64,000 nt of DNA, from contig CAJXYE010000003.1 of the NCBI GenBank assembly GCA_913063325.1, positions 62,001 through 126,000 of the forward strand. Reading direction: 5' to 3'. How positions within the stretch are numbered: the first letter of the stretch is position 1; each line of letters begins with the position of its first letter. The translations under genes and the position numbers were made by a program. Below the pieces are notes generated by a model that saw only the letters and a program-made list of their open reading frames with translations, had not been told where the DNA came from and searched no databases. Positions 9,459-18,797 of the stretch are shown here, piece by piece. Source of the stretch: an uncultured Colwellia sp. GTDB taxonomy: Bacteria > Pseudomonadota > Gammaproteobacteria > Enterobacterales > Alteromonadaceae.

Positions 9459-10889
9459 ATGAGCACAAAATTAACTTCACCAGCATCAATTTTCCCTGCA
9501 ATAATGTGCGGTGGGAATGGTACACGCCTTTGGCCTCTTTCTCGCGCACTTTTCCCAAAGCAGTTTTTACCATTAGTTAATGATACCAGTATGTTGCAAG
9601 ATACATTACTGCGTTTACCTAAAAACAGTAATGAACCAGTGTTTATTTGTAATGAAGAGCATAGATTTTTAGTCGCAGAGCAAGTTCGGCAGTTATCGAA
9701 AGAGCAAAGCACTATCTTACTTGAGCCAGAGGGCCGTAATACAGCTCCTGCGGTTGCACTTGCAGCTATTAATGCTGTAGAAAAAAATGAAAACGCTATG
9801 TTATTAGTCTTAGCAGCAGACCATGTTATTCAAGATACCGTCGCTTTCCACCAAGCTATTGATAAAGCAAGTATTGCAGCTCAACAAGGCAAGTTAGTTA
9901 CTTTTGGTATTGTTCCGACTCACGCAGAAACGGGTTATGGTTATATTAAAAAAGGGTGTGAGCAAAGTTCAGATACTTTCAATGTTGCTCAATTTGTAGA
10001 AAAACCTAACGCACAAGTTGCCAGTGATTATTTAGCTTCGGGTGATTATTTGTGGAATAGCGGTATGTTCTTGTTTAAAGCTTCACGCTATTTAGAGGAG
10101 CTTGCCAAGCACCGTAGTGATATTTTAGATAATTGCCAAGAGGCCATGAACGGAGTTGAGCAAGATCTTGATTTTCTTCGCCCAAATAAAGCTGCTTTTT
10201 TAGCTTGTGCTAGTGAGTCGATTGATTATGCGGTAATGGAAAAAACCGACTCCGCTGTTGTCATTCCCCTTGATGCCGGTTGGAGTGATGTGGGCTCTTA
10301 TTCTGCTTTGTGGGAAGTATGCGAGCAGGATGAAAATAAAAATGTATTAAAGGGCGATGTAATAGCTCAACAGACAACGAGTAGTTATATTCATAGTCAA
10401 AATAAGCTAATAGCGACAGTAGGTGTTGATAACTTAGTAATTATTGATACGCCTGATGCGGTATTAGTTGCCAATAAAGACAAAGTACAAGACGTTAAAA
10501 AAATTGTTGAACAACTTAAAGCCGATAAGCGAAATGAAGCGGTATTGCATCGTGAAGCTTATCGCCCTTGGGGTAAGTATGACTGTATTGATACGGGTGA
10601 GCGCTTTCAAGTTAAACGTATAACTGTAAAACCTGGTGCTAAATTATCTGTGCAAATGCATCACCATAGAGCTGAGCACTGGATTATTGTTTCAGGCACT
10701 GCCAAGGTGACTATAGATGAAAAAACAGTGCTATTAACTGAAAATCAGTCGGCTTATATCCCTGTCGGCGCGGTACATGCTTTAGAAAATCCAGGAAAAC
10801 TACCGTTAGAAATGATTGAAGTACAATCCGGTAGTTACTTAGGTGAAGATGATATTGTTCGCTTTGAAGATAAGTACGGACGTGCTTAG
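9459..10889 (+). CDS. manC: Mannose-1-phosphate guanylyltransferase / mannose-6-phosphate isomerase (bifunctional)
   Basis: The 476-residue protein has the full type II architecture. Residues 12-300 are the nucleotidyltransferase domain, with [20 protein letters not shown] as the pyrophosphorylase signature and a later FVEKP motif. Residues about 355-470 form the cupin domain of type II phosphomannose isomerase, with [25 protein letters not shown] and [10 protein letters not shown]. It converts fructose-6-P to mannose-6-P and mannose-1-P plus GTP to GDP-mannose in the cytoplasm, supplying the adjacent polysaccharide genes. Length matches ManC/CpsB/AlgA. No phosphomannomutase is visible nearby. 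Its 3' end is convergent with the methyladenine glycosylase gene, and a hairpin sits between the stops. Confidence 0.96.
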   Translation: MSTKLTSPASIFPAIMCGGNGTRLWPLSRALFPKQFLPLVNDTSMLQDTLLRLPKNSNEPVFICNEEHRFLVAEQVRQLSKEQSTILLEPEGRNTAPAVALAAINAVEKNENAMLLVLAADHVIQDTVAFHQAIDKASIAAQQGKLVTFGIVPTHAETGYGYIKKGCEQSSDTFNVAQFVEKPNAQVASDYLASGDYLWNSGMFLFKASRYLEELAKHRSDILDNCQEAMNGVEQDLDFLRPNKAAFLACASESIDYAVMEKTDSAVVIPLDAGWSDVGSYSALWEVCEQDENKNVLKGDVIAQQTTSSYIHSQNKLIATVGVDNLVIIDTPDAVLVANKDKVQDVKKIVEQLKADKRNEAVLHREAYRPWGKYDCIDTGERFQVKRITVKPGAKLSVQMHHHRAEHWIIVSGTAKVTIDEKTVLLTENQSAYIPVGAVHALENPGKLPLEMIEVQSGSYLGEDDIVRFEDKYGRA

Positions 10890-10895
10890 TTTATA

Positions 10896-10932
10896 AATTA
10901 TGTGCAGTTTACTCTTCAACCTGCACATAATT
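10896..10932. terminator. Stem-loop between convergent manC and glycosylase genes
   Basis: AATTATGTGCAG at 10896-10907 pairs perfectly with CTGCACATAATT at 10921-10932 around a 13-base loop. There is no T-run, so it may stop transcription weakly or protect 3' ends from both sides. The right arm lies inside the last codons of the leftward gene. Confidence 0.5.
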
Positions 10933-11640
10933 ATCACCACTGGCAAACGCAATTAAACGGCTTAATTGCGTTAAGCTATAACCGCTCTCTTTTTGTAGGG
11001 TGTTAAAGTATATTTGAATAGCGCTTAAGCTTTTTTTACTTTGTAAGCCACCATCAATGATCTGTTGAGCTCTTAAATAAGCTTCAACATCACTGCTTAA
11101 AATAAAGGTATCTTTACCTAATAATCTCAAGGCATAAGGGCCTGTATTACCACCTAAGCGTTGTCCGTGCTTTTTCAGGTAAGTCCATAGCCCTATGATA
11201 TCTTCACTTGGCCAATCACTGATAAATTGCGCGAAACTGATGTTTTTATCCATAGTGATATCAAACATCATTTGTGCATTAGCTTGAATCGTTTTTACTT
11301 TATTGTAGTTACGAATTATTTTGGGATCTGCGGCTTTTCTTTCTAGCATTTCTTCGGGCATCATCAACATTTTTTCAATATTAAAATTAAAAAAGTGCTC
11401 TTCAAAATCAGGCCATTTATTTTCGACCACACGCCAGACAAAACCAGATTTAAATATTTGTTTGGTAAAGGCGGCCAGGATACGGTCATCACTTAATTCA
11501 GCGATGCTTTGTTGTGCGGCATTATCATCGAGTAACTTTTTACCGAGTATTCTTTTTCCTAACAAGGTTTCTAAAGCTTTTACGCCGCCTTTTCGTTGTG
11601 CTGCGCGTTGAAATAATGATTTAAAGGATTCGTGAGTCAT
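10909..11640 (-). CDS. DNA-3-methyladenine glycosylase I family protein
   Basis: The 243-residue protein resembles the methyladenine glycosylase family (PF03352). It contains DDRILAAFTKQIFKSGFVWRVVENKWPDFEEHFFNFN, in which the central W-x(n)-W-P-x-F spacing matches TagA's F-x-W-(V/E)-x-K-W-P-x-F region. A later helical segment has NYNKVKTIQANA, close to the family's NR-KI-a-x-x-NA. TagA's usual zinc ligands (Cys near the N-terminus and a C-terminal H-x-H-C) are not evident, so this is a divergent member. It would excise alkylated bases or act on a related lesion. It is a single gene ending 20 bases from manC on the opposite strand. Confidence 0.68.
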   Translation of the reverse strand: MTHESFKSLFQRAAQRKGGVKALETLLGKRILGKKLLDDNAAQQSIAELSDDRILAAFTKQIFKSGFVWRVVENKWPDFEEHFFNFNIEKMLMMPEEMLERKAADPKIIRNYNKVKTIQANAQMMFDITMDKNISFAQFISDWPSEDIIGLWTYLKKHGQRLGGNTGPYALRLLGKDTFILSSDVEAYLRAQQIIDGGLQSKKSLSAIQIYFNTLQKESGYSLTQLSRLIAFASGDNYVQVEE

Positions 11641-11678
11641 AGTGTCTAATTAAGGTAAGTCTTTTTAAAAGTAATATC

Positions 11679-11790
11679 ATTCCCGTAATTTAGGACGGGA
11701 ACCCAATGTTATGTTCATAAATATTGATAGTTAATGACAAAAATCCTGGATCCCCGACCAGACACTTCGGGGATGACGGTCTGTCTGGGG
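11679..11790. repeat. Palindromic intergenic repeat with two alternative hairpins
   Basis: TTCCCGT (11680-11686) pairs with ACGGGAA (11695-11701). Further right, ATCCCCGA (11750-11757) pairs with TCGGGGAT (11767-11774). Inside that hairpin's loop, CCAGACA (11758-11764) can instead pair with TGTCTGG (11782-11788). This style of GGATCCCCGA...TCGGGGATGAC sequence is typical of dispersed palindromic repeats in marine gammaproteobacteria. Only one copy is present in the window. It lies downstream of prlC and upstream of the glycosylase gene on the same strand. Confidence 0.6.
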
Positions 11791-11804
11791 TCTATAGCAG
11801 CTAT

Positions 11805-13856
11805 TTATGCTTCAATGCCACAGTGACGTAACAAAGCATCAATTTCAGGAGCGCGACCGCGGAAATTTTTGAATAATTCGCTTGGTTCTTCGCTACCGCC
11901 TTTCTCTAGAATATTGGTTAAGAATGACCGGCCTGTTTCTTCATTAAATATACCTTGTTCTTCAAATAAGCCAAACGCGTCAGCAGAAAGAACCTCCGCC
12001 CATTTATAGCTGTAATAACCTGCAGAATAACCACCACCGAAGATATGGCTAAAGCCATGTTGGAAACGATTAAACTCAGGTGCTTTTACTACAGAGTACT
12101 GAGTTCTAACATTATCCAGTACTTGTTGGATGTGCTTTTCATTGTTTACTGCTTTCGGATCAAAGCTTTCATGCATGGTAAAATCGAAGATACTGAACTC
12201 AAGTTGACGTAGCATTTGCATAGCCGATTGAAAGTTTTTGGCGGCCAGCATTTTATCTAACATTGCTTGAGGCAATGATTCGCCCGTTTCAAAATGACCA
12301 GAAATAAAGGCTAAAGCTTCTGGTTGCCAGCACCAGTTTTCTAAAAATTGGCTAGGAAGCTCAACCGCATCCCAAGGCACACCATTAATGCAGGCAACAC
12401 TGCTAGCATTAATTTGGCTTAACATATGGTGAATTCCGTGTCCAAACTCATGAAACAAAGTAACTACTTCATTATGAGTAAATAATGCCGGATTATTGCC
12501 TACAGGACCGTTAAAGTTACAAGTTAAATAGGCAACGGGAAGTTGAATAGTACCATCAGACTTCTCACTACGACCTACGCAAACATCCATCCAGGCGCCG
12601 CCACGCTTTTTCTCTCGAGCATAAAGATCTAAATAAAAGCTACCGCGCTTTTCGCCAGCTTTATCAAAAATGTCGTAAAACTCAACATCATCATGCCAAG
12701 TATCTACATTGTTACGTTGTTTAATGGTTAAACCAAATAATCTATTTACTACTTCAAAAAGTCCTGCAACCGCTTTGTCTTTTGGAAAATATGGACGTAG
12801 CTCTTCATCCGAAATCGCATAACGGCTTTGTTTTAACTTTTCGCTGTAATAAGCCAAATCCCATGCTTGTAGATTTGATTGATTAAACTCATTCGATGCA
12901 AAGTCTGTTAATTCTTGAAAGTCTTGTTTGCCTTGTTGTTGAGATTTAACTGCAAGGTCTTCTAAAAAGCCCATGACTTCATCTGTGGAGTTAGCCATTT
13001 TAGTGGCAAGTGAATGTTGGGCGTAATTATCAAAATCTAATAAATTAGCGAGTTCATGACGTAACTCCAGTAATTCATTCATGGTGCTGCTGTTATCAAA
13101 CTCATCTGCATTTGGCCCTTGATCCGAGGCACGAGTAACGAAGGCTGTATAAAGCTGTTCACGTAAGTTTGCATTGTCACAATACATCATTACCGGTAGG
13201 TAGCTTGGAATATCAAGAGTAAAGGTAAAACCTTGCTGCTCTTTTGATTGTGCTAATTCTTGTGCGGCAGCTAGGGCGCTGTCAGGCAAACCTGTAAGTT
13301 CACTTTTATCTTTAATCGTTACACTAAAAGCATGAGTTGCATCTAATACATTGTTGCTAAAGCCTGAGCTAAGTTCAGATAAACGAGTCACTATTTCACC
13401 GTAACGTTTTTTATCTTTATCATTAAGTGCAATGCCTGAAAGTTTGAAATCACGTAGCGCATTGGTGATCACTTTCTGTTGAGCAGTATCTAATTTTTCA
13501 AATTCATTACTACTTTTAAGGCTCTGATAGGCCTGATATAAACCTTGATGTTGACCAACAAAAGTACCGTATTCCGATAAAATCGGCAGGCAAGACTCAT
13601 AGGCATCACGCAACTCATCACTACTGAGTACAGAGTTCATATGCGAAATAGGTGACCACAACTTAGATAATACGTCATCAATATCATCTATTGGCATGAC
13701 TAAGTTCTGCCATGAAAATACATCATTGTCGGCGAGCACTTGTTCAATAACTTTTTTGCAATCGCTAATAGCTTGCTCAACAGCAGGTTTTACATGCTCA
13801 GGTTTGATTTTTGAAAAGGCAGGAAGTTCACTCGATACTAATAATGGATTGGTCAT
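11805..13856 (-). CDS. prlC: Oligopeptidase A (M3 family zinc metallopeptidase)
   Basis: The 683-residue protein matches oligopeptidase A in length and sequence. It starts MTNPLLVSSELPAFSKIKPEHV, as the family does. The zinc site is HEFGHGIHHML (about residue 469; HExxH) with the downstream Glu in ELPSQFLENW. The C-terminus has the family segment FGGGYSAGYYSYKWAEVLSADAF. It is a cytosolic endopeptidase that degrades short peptides, including cleaved signal peptides. In many gammaproteobacteria prlC lies near gor, as it does here (185 bases apart, divergent). No oddities were seen. Confidence 0.96.
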   Translation of the reverse strand: MTNPLLVSSELPAFSKIKPEHVKPAVEQAISDCKKVIEQVLADNDVFSWQNLVMPIDDIDDVLSKLWSPISHMNSVLSSDELRDAYESCLPILSEYGTFVGQHQGLYQAYQSLKSSNEFEKLDTAQQKVITNALRDFKLSGIALNDKDKKRYGEIVTRLSELSSGFSNNVLDATHAFSVTIKDKSELTGLPDSALAAAQELAQSKEQQGFTFTLDIPSYLPVMMYCDNANLREQLYTAFVTRASDQGPNADEFDNSSTMNELLELRHELANLLDFDNYAQHSLATKMANSTDEVMGFLEDLAVKSQQQGKQDFQELTDFASNEFNQSNLQAWDLAYYSEKLKQSRYAISDEELRPYFPKDKAVAGLFEVVNRLFGLTIKQRNNVDTWHDDVEFYDIFDKAGEKRGSFYLDLYAREKKRGGAWMDVCVGRSEKSDGTIQLPVAYLTCNFNGPVGNNPALFTHNEVVTLFHEFGHGIHHMLSQINASSVACINGVPWDAVELPSQFLENWCWQPEALAFISGHFETGESLPQAMLDKMLAAKNFQSAMQMLRQLEFSIFDFTMHESFDPKAVNNEKHIQQVLDNVRTQYSVVKAPEFNRFQHGFSHIFGGGYSAGYYSYKWAEVLSADAFGLFEEQGIFNEETGRSFLTNILEKGGSEEPSELFKNFRGRAPEIDALLRHCGIEA

Positions 13857-14041
13857 AGGGTCACTTAAATAGCTTTGAATACCTTATATGTAATGTTTAA
13901 TTAGGGTTTTTTCAAGGTATCGGGCGAATAATAAAGCTAAGCTTTTACGCAGCTTGCACCTTCTTTATAAAATGCTACTTGAAATCAGGTCTTAATGGGC
14001 ATATATATTGAGTACAAACAGATGAATTTTTTGAGAGAATT

Positions 14042-15406
14042 ATGACACAACATTTTGATTATCTTGCCATTGGTGGCGGTAGTGGTGGTATAGCATCAGC
14101 TAACAGAGCTGCTAGGTTAGGTAAAAAGGCCGCAGTTATCGAAGCTAAATATATTGGCGGTACTTGTGTCAATGTTGGTTGTGTTCCTAAAAAGGCCATG
14201 TGGTATGCCGGTCAGATATCAGATGCGTTAAAATATGCCAATGATTACGGTTTTAGCCAGCACCTTTCACAAGGTGAGTCTCAATTTGATTGGGGCAAGT
14301 TAGTGGCTAATCGTGAAGCTTATATAAAGCGCATTCATGCTGCTTACCAGCGTGGTTTTGATGCCAATGATGTCACTGTAATTAATGGCTTTGCTAAGTT
14401 TGTTGATAAAAATACGGTGGAAGTGAACGGTGAGTTAATTACTGCGGATCACATTACTATTGCTACTGGCGGACGTCCGTCAATTCCAGACATTGAAGGC
14501 GCTGAATATGGCATAAACTCCGATGGTTTTTTTGCGTTAACAGAGCAACCTAAAAGTGTTGCCGTTGTTGGCGCTGGTTATATAGCCGTTGAACTTGCTG
14601 GCGTATTTTATGCGCTCGGCAGTGAAACCCATTTATTAGTGCGTAAAGAAAAGCCATTACGTGGTTTTGATAACATGCTAAGTGATACTTTAGTTGAACA
14701 AATGGCGAAACACGGACCTACTTTACATAATCACAGTACGCCTGAACGTATTGAAAAGCTGAGTGACGGGAAATTAGTAGTGCACTTAACTAATGGTGAA
14801 TCATTAGCGCCAGTAGATACTTTAGTGTGGGCTATTGGCCGTGAGCCAGCGACAGATAATATTAATTTAGAGTCTACGGGGATAGTGTTAGATAAACGAG
14901 GTTTTATCCCAACAGATAAATATCAAAATACAAATGTTGATGGTATTTATGCCGTAGGTGATAACACCGGTCGTGCCCAATTAACACCTGTTGCCGTTGC
15001 TGCGGGTCGCCGTTTATGTGAGCGTCTATTTAACAATAAACCAGACTTACATTTAGATTATTCAGGCATTGCCACTGTAGTGTTTAGTCATCCGGTTATT
15101 GGTACCGTGGGCTTAACCGAAGACGAAGCTAAATCTGAATATGGTGAAGATAATGTTACTGTATATAACTCACAATTTACCGCGCTTTATCAAGCTATCA
15201 CTGAAGATTACCGTGATCCAACTCGTATGAAGTTAATTTGTGCTGGCGCGGAAGAAAAAGTGGTTGGTTTACATAGTATTGGTTTTGGTAGTGATGAGTT
15301 ATTACAAGGTTTTGCTGTTGCGATGAAAATGGGCGCTACTAAAGCTGATTTTGATAATACTATTGCTATTCATCCTACGTCAGCCGAAGAATTTGTAACC
15401 ATGTAA
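14042..15406 (+). CDS. gor: Glutathione-disulfide reductase
   Basis: The 454-residue flavoprotein has the FAD-binding start [19 protein letters not shown]. The redox-active disulfide is [13 protein letters not shown] (Cys42 and Cys47), and the second dinucleotide fold [15 protein letters not shown] is for NADPH, with the downstream Arg in LLVRKEK. The C-terminal catalytic block is [11 protein letters not shown]. It reduces oxidised glutathione with NADPH in the cytosol. The stop codon lies inside an array of five perfect octamers, which is described separately. A strong hairpin terminator follows at 15475-15507. Confidence 0.96.
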   Translation: MTQHFDYLAIGGGSGGIASANRAARLGKKAAVIEAKYIGGTCVNVGCVPKKAMWYAGQISDALKYANDYGFSQHLSQGESQFDWGKLVANREAYIKRIHAAYQRGFDANDVTVINGFAKFVDKNTVEVNGELITADHITIATGGRPSIPDIEGAEYGINSDGFFALTEQPKSVAVVGAGYIAVELAGVFYALGSETHLLVRKEKPLRGFDNMLSDTLVEQMAKHGPTLHNHSTPERIEKLSDGKLVVHLTNGESLAPVDTLVWAIGREPATDNINLESTGIVLDKRGFIPTDKYQNTNVDGIYAVGDNTGRAQLTPVAVAAGRRLCERLFNNKPDLHLDYSGIATVVFSHPVIGTVGLTEDEAKSEYGEDNVTVYNSQFTALYQAITEDYRDPTRMKLICAGAEEKVVGLHSIGFGSDELLQGFAVAMKMGATKADFDNTIAIHPTSAEEFVTM

Positions 15407-15434
15407 CCATGTAACCATGTAACCATGTAACCAT
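15395..15434. repeat. Tandem octamer (GTAACCAT x5) spanning the gor stop codon
   Basis: Five perfect head-to-tail copies of GTAACCAT occupy 15395-15434. The first unit encodes the last residues of gor (Val-Thr-Met) and the second supplies the TAA stop at 15404-15406. Adding or losing units leaves the protein unchanged as long as two remain. Confidence 0.95.
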
Positions 15435-15474
15435 TATTTTTACCTATCTCTAATGGTAAAAAGTTGAGCGATGA

Positions 15475-15507
15475 AAAGCCACAGCTAATACTATTAGCAG
15501 TGGCTTT
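15475..15507 (+). terminator. Hairpin terminator after gor
   Basis: AAAGCCAC and GCTAAT pair with ATTAGC and GTGGCTTT, with a single A-A mismatch in the stem. A-rich and T-rich borders on both sides make it plausible in either direction, serving gor and the DUF4399 gene. Confidence 0.75.
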
Positions 15508-15549
15508 CTACCGTAACAGGCTAGTTAAGTTTCTTGTGCAAAAGCTAGT

Positions 15550-15993
15550 TTACTTAACGGTTATAGTGATCTTCTTCGAGACAACTACTGGCTTGTGAGG
15601 AATATGGTGATGATCGCCCATAATAAGCTGTAAAGTATGTGTACCTTTAGGTAAGGTTAATGTTGTTTGTGTTTGCCCACCACCGAAGTGTTTTACATCA
15701 CCGCCCATAGGTTTATCAAAGGCAGGCAAAGAAGCTTTGTCGATTAATAAGTGATGATGGCCGGTATGTTTCTTCTCAATTCCCGCTGGCGCTACGCCCA
15801 TATCTTTTAAACCAAACTCTACCGTAAAAGTGCTCTGTACTGTTGCGCCATCAGCAGGTGAAATTATATAAACATTAGCATTTTCTGGCGCAACTGATTG
15901 TGGCATACCATCGTGTGCATTAACGTGTGCAGAGTTTAATAATACAGGGCTTAATGCCAAGGCTAATAACGATAAAGTGGCCATTTTTTTCAT
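15550..15993 (-). CDS. Periplasmic DUF4399 family protein
   Basis: The 147-residue protein has a signal peptide (residues 1-26, AHVNA-HDG). The conserved block VYIISPADGATVQSTFTVEFGL, the His-rich HTGHHHLLID and GGGQTQTTLTLPKGTHTLQLIMGDHHHIPH are diagnostic of DUF4399 (PF14347). The fold is probably a small beta-sandwich, and the His clusters could bind a metal, but no function is established. It is monocistronic or loosely linked to the beta-barrel lipoprotein gene 52 bases upstream on the same strand. Confidence 0.85.
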   Translation of the reverse strand: MKKMATLSLLALALSPVLLNSAHVNAHDGMPQSVAPENANVYIISPADGATVQSTFTVEFGLKDMGVAPAGIEKKHTGHHHLLIDKASLPAFDKPMGGDVKHFGGGQTQTTLTLPKGTHTLQLIMGDHHHIPHKPVVVSKKITITVK

Positions 15994-16045
15994 AGTGTCG
16001 CTCGCTTATTTTAGGTAAAGAGTTGTAAGTAAATTATGTTGTTAT

Positions 16046-16810
16046 TTAAAACTGATAGTCTATTTTAAAGTTAAAACTGGTATCTGTTTGACTGTAATTA
16101 CCCCAATTTAATTTGGAATAAACTAGCTCACCGGCTAGGCCCATGCCAAAAGAAAATCGATGTTCTATCGCTATATTAGCACCAATCATATCACCATCAC
16201 TTTCAAGTTTCTCAGTTGAGGCATTAGGAATAGTTTTATAGCCCTGTAAATCACCCCATTGGTAAAAAGGTCCGCCATATATAATATCTCTTTCAGCAAA
16301 CCTATAACCGACAATCCAGGCAATATCATAAATGTCAGTATCGTGTTCCCACATACCAAGCTCGTAAACTGGCTCACAATCTATTATATCGCAATTACTA
16401 TAGAAGTAATTTTGTTCCGTTGTGGTGTTTCTTTCGTATCCTAAGGCGAAGGCTTGAGAAAGGTTGCCTATGGTTGATTGCTCGGTATTTTTACCATAAA
16501 ACTGGTATTTAAGGCCAACTCGTGTGGCTGAGTCATCGTCACTTCTAATAGAAATTTCTAGACCCTTAGCGGCCGTTATATTGCCTCGAGCAAAGCCATA
16601 GATTTCAGTACCATCATAGTTATAAGGATCATCTTCAACGGTCAGTGTTGTTCTGCCTCCGTGGCCTAATGCCAAGTTAACCTTGAAGGTTTCACTACTT
16701 ACCTCTGGATTATCAAATCGTGTACTGGACATTGAGACTGTCACAGGATTAGTGGAGCAAGCTGAGAGTAGGGTTAACAGTAGGGAGCTAAGTAAAGCAG
16801 AGTATTTCAT
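16046..16810 (-). CDS. Predicted outer-membrane beta-barrel lipoprotein, unknown function
   Basis: The 254-residue protein has a signal peptide ending in the lipobox LLSAC (Cys18). The remainder alternates short amphipathic strands with turns rich in G, N and D, and ends ...NFKIDYQF with a C-terminal aromatic residue, as outer-membrane barrels do. No named family was recognised. A lipid anchor combined with barrel-like strands is unusual but known. The gene is divergent from the metal-resistance operon, sharing a 191-base promoter region, which could mean co-regulation; no shared operator was seen. Confidence 0.6.
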   Translation of the reverse strand: MKYSALLSSLLLTLLSACSTNPVTVSMSSTRFDNPEVSSETFKVNLALGHGGRTTLTVEDDPYNYDGTEIYGFARGNITAAKGLEISIRSDDDSATRVGLKYQFYGKNTEQSTIGNLSQAFALGYERNTTTEQNYFYSNCDIIDCEPVYELGMWEHDTDIYDIAWIVGYRFAERDIIYGGPFYQWGDLQGYKTIPNASTEKLESDGDMIGANIAIEHRFSFGMGLAGELVYSKLNWGNYSQTDTSFNFKIDYQF

Positions 16811-17001
16811 TAATATTGAGTCCTTTCATTATTTTCGCAGGCAAAGATAGCAAAGTTATAGGTTGGTCTCAATAGAAACACTTCTCATTCTTAATTTTGT
16901 CAATGCATGAGCTTGGATTTCTAAATCGTTGTTAATTTTTATACAGGTGGTAGAATAAGGTGTTTTTAAACATTTCTTCTGCTGTCGTGTAGGTTTTATT
17001 T

Positions 17002-17385
17002 GTGCGTATTTTTTTCTGCTACATTGTTGTTATCTTGATTGCTTTGCAATCGGTTAATGCGATCGCAGTGATTAATGTTAGCCATCAAGATTCTCATCAA
17101 AAATCACCATTGAAAAGTCTTGCTCACTCTCATCAAGACAGTGATCATCATAGTCTTGATGAATTGTCAGCTTTTCAGACTGAATCACTCTCTGGTGAAA
17201 GTGAACATAGCGATGCTGACCATCCCGATTGCCATGCAAACCATTGCCATCATAGCAACCTAGTGTATCTTGATTTACTACACGCTATGGTATTGTCGGC
17301 ACAGGTTAAAAACCAACAACAGCCTTATCATGTGATTTTTTCCTCCCAAATCGCGAGCCCTAATTTCCGCCCTCCAATAGCTTAA
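17002..17385 (+). CDS. Small exported His-rich protein of metal efflux operon (CzcI-like)
   Basis: This 127-residue protein starts at GTG with a hydrophobic signal segment (MRIFFCYIVVILIALQSVNA). It then carries His/Asp/Ser-rich stretches (SHQDSHQK, SHQDSDHH, HSDADHPDCHANHCHHS). Small periplasmic proteins of this kind precede czc/cnr-type RND operons and are thought to bind metal or modulate the system (CzcI family). It lies 104 bases ahead of the adaptor gene on the same strand. Sequence similarity within this group is low, so the assignment rests on size, export signal, histidines and position. The CxxxHCHH cluster could be a zinc or copper site. Confidence 0.65.
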   Translation: MRIFFCYIVVILIALQSVNAIAVINVSHQDSHQKSPLKSLAHSHQDSDHHSLDELSAFQTESLSGESEHSDADHPDCHANHCHHSNLVYLDLLHAMVLSAQVKNQQQPYHVIFSSQIASPNFRPPIA

Positions 17386-17489
17386 TTTTAAATAAATTAT
17401 CTGCAATTCACTTAACTTCAATTAAAGCCTTATAAAGCGCTTTAACTGAGATGTTTTGCTACGTTTTATTCTTAAATTAAGAGATTATT

Positions 17490-18782
17490 ATGAAATTTTT
17501 CTCAATGAAAAAGACCATTAAAAAACCAAGAAGATTAATAACATTGACCAGCTTGTTATGTGGCATAACCCTGTTATCTACGGCTTCACTAGCTAACGAT
17601 AATACAGCAAGAGACAAACATGACCATGGTGTGGAAGCTGCAACTCAACAGGCCGAGCACAATCATGCCCATGAAAAGGTACAAGAAGATACACATGATG
17701 AAAGTGCTCATGATCATGTTAAAGAGCCGGAAATCGATGATGGCCACGGGCATGATAGTGAAAATACTGCAGAAGAAGGTGTCAGCTTTAGTGCTGAAAA
17801 AATGGCATTAGCCAATATTAAAGTTTCTACTTTGCAGCCAAAGCTTTTTACCAAGAGTATTTATGCACCTGGTGAAATAAAAGCAAACGGCTATACCAGC
17901 TATATTGTCTCACCACGAACTGAATCTGTCGTGATCAGTCGTCACGCTATCTTGGGCGAGCATGTTGAAAAAGGCCAAGCGTTGGTGACATTATTTAGTG
18001 AATCAATGGCAGAGGCACAAGCACAATATCGTGTTGCTTATAGTGAATGGCAACGTACTAAAAAATTAGCTCGTGGCACGGTCAGTGAAAGTCGTTTGTT
18101 AACCAGTGAAACGGCTTTCATTTCAGCTTACGGTCGATTGACGGCCTTTGGTTTAACCAAGGCAGCGATTGAAGATATTGTTAAAAATAATTCATCAAAT
18201 TTAGGTGAGTATACCTTAGTGGCACAACGAGCTGGCGCTGTGTTAAGTGATGATTTTTCACAAGGGCAACGTGTTGCTCCTGGCGATAAAATAATGGTCT
18301 TAGCAAATGAAGATAACCTATGGGTAGAGGCGCGAGTTTCACCAAATAAGAAACTGAATTTACCGGTAGGCACAGTGGCTAAAGTTGAATTTTCAGGGCA
18401 AGTACATTTCGCTAAAGTTATCCAAGAAGCACACACTATAGATCCAATTACTCGCACTCGAATTGTTCGTTTATCTGTTAACAATAAAGATGACACGCTA
18501 CATTCTGGCATGTTTGTTAATGTTAACTTCCAATTTAAAACCCAAACCCCTGTAGTAGCAGTACCTGAGACAGCATTGATGCGTGGCTCTGATGGTGATT
18601 GGACTGTATTTGTCGAAGATCATCCCGGTGAATTTGCTGCGGTTGAGGTGGAGTTAGGACAACCTTTAGGCGATTATCGTCAAATTATCGGTATTGCTCC
18701 TAATACCAGAGTGGTTACCAAGGGGGCATTTTTTGTTGCTTCTGAAATAGCTAAAGGCGGATTTGATCCGCATAACCACTAG
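17490..18782 (+). CDS. Heavy-metal RND efflux periplasmic adaptor (CzcB-like)
   Basis: The 430-residue membrane-fusion protein has a signal sequence (residues about 15-36). A His/Asp/Glu-rich segment follows (about 40-95, with repeats such as HDHG, HNHAHEK and HDESAHDH), a likely metal-sequestering tail. The usual adaptor domains come next: barrel-sandwich halves (YIVSPRTESVVISR, GEHVEKGQALVTLFS), a short alpha-hairpin, a beta-barrel, and the membrane-proximal domain ending near VTKGAFFVASEIAKG. It bridges the inner-membrane pump to an outer-membrane channel and may hand over metal. It lies 15 bases before the pump gene, so it is co-transcribed. No CzcC-type outer-membrane partner is encoded beside it. 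Confidence 0.88.
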   Translation: MKFFSMKKTIKKPRRLITLTSLLCGITLLSTASLANDNTARDKHDHGVEAATQQAEHNHAHEKVQEDTHDESAHDHVKEPEIDDGHGHDSENTAEEGVSFSAEKMALANIKVSTLQPKLFTKSIYAPGEIKANGYTSYIVSPRTESVVISRHAILGEHVEKGQALVTLFSESMAEAQAQYRVAYSEWQRTKKLARGTVSESRLLTSETAFISAYGRLTAFGLTKAAIEDIVKNNSSNLGEYTLVAQRAGAVLSDDFSQGQRVAPGDKIMVLANEDNLWVEARVSPNKKLNLPVGTVAKVEFSGQVHFAKVIQEAHTIDPITRTRIVRLSVNNKDDTLHSGMFVNVNFQFKTQTPVVAVPETALMRGSDGDWTVFVEDHPGEFAAVEVELGQPLGDYRQIIGIAPNTRVVTKGAFFVASEIAKGGFDPHNH

Positions 18783-18797
18783 GTAAGGCGAATAAAG

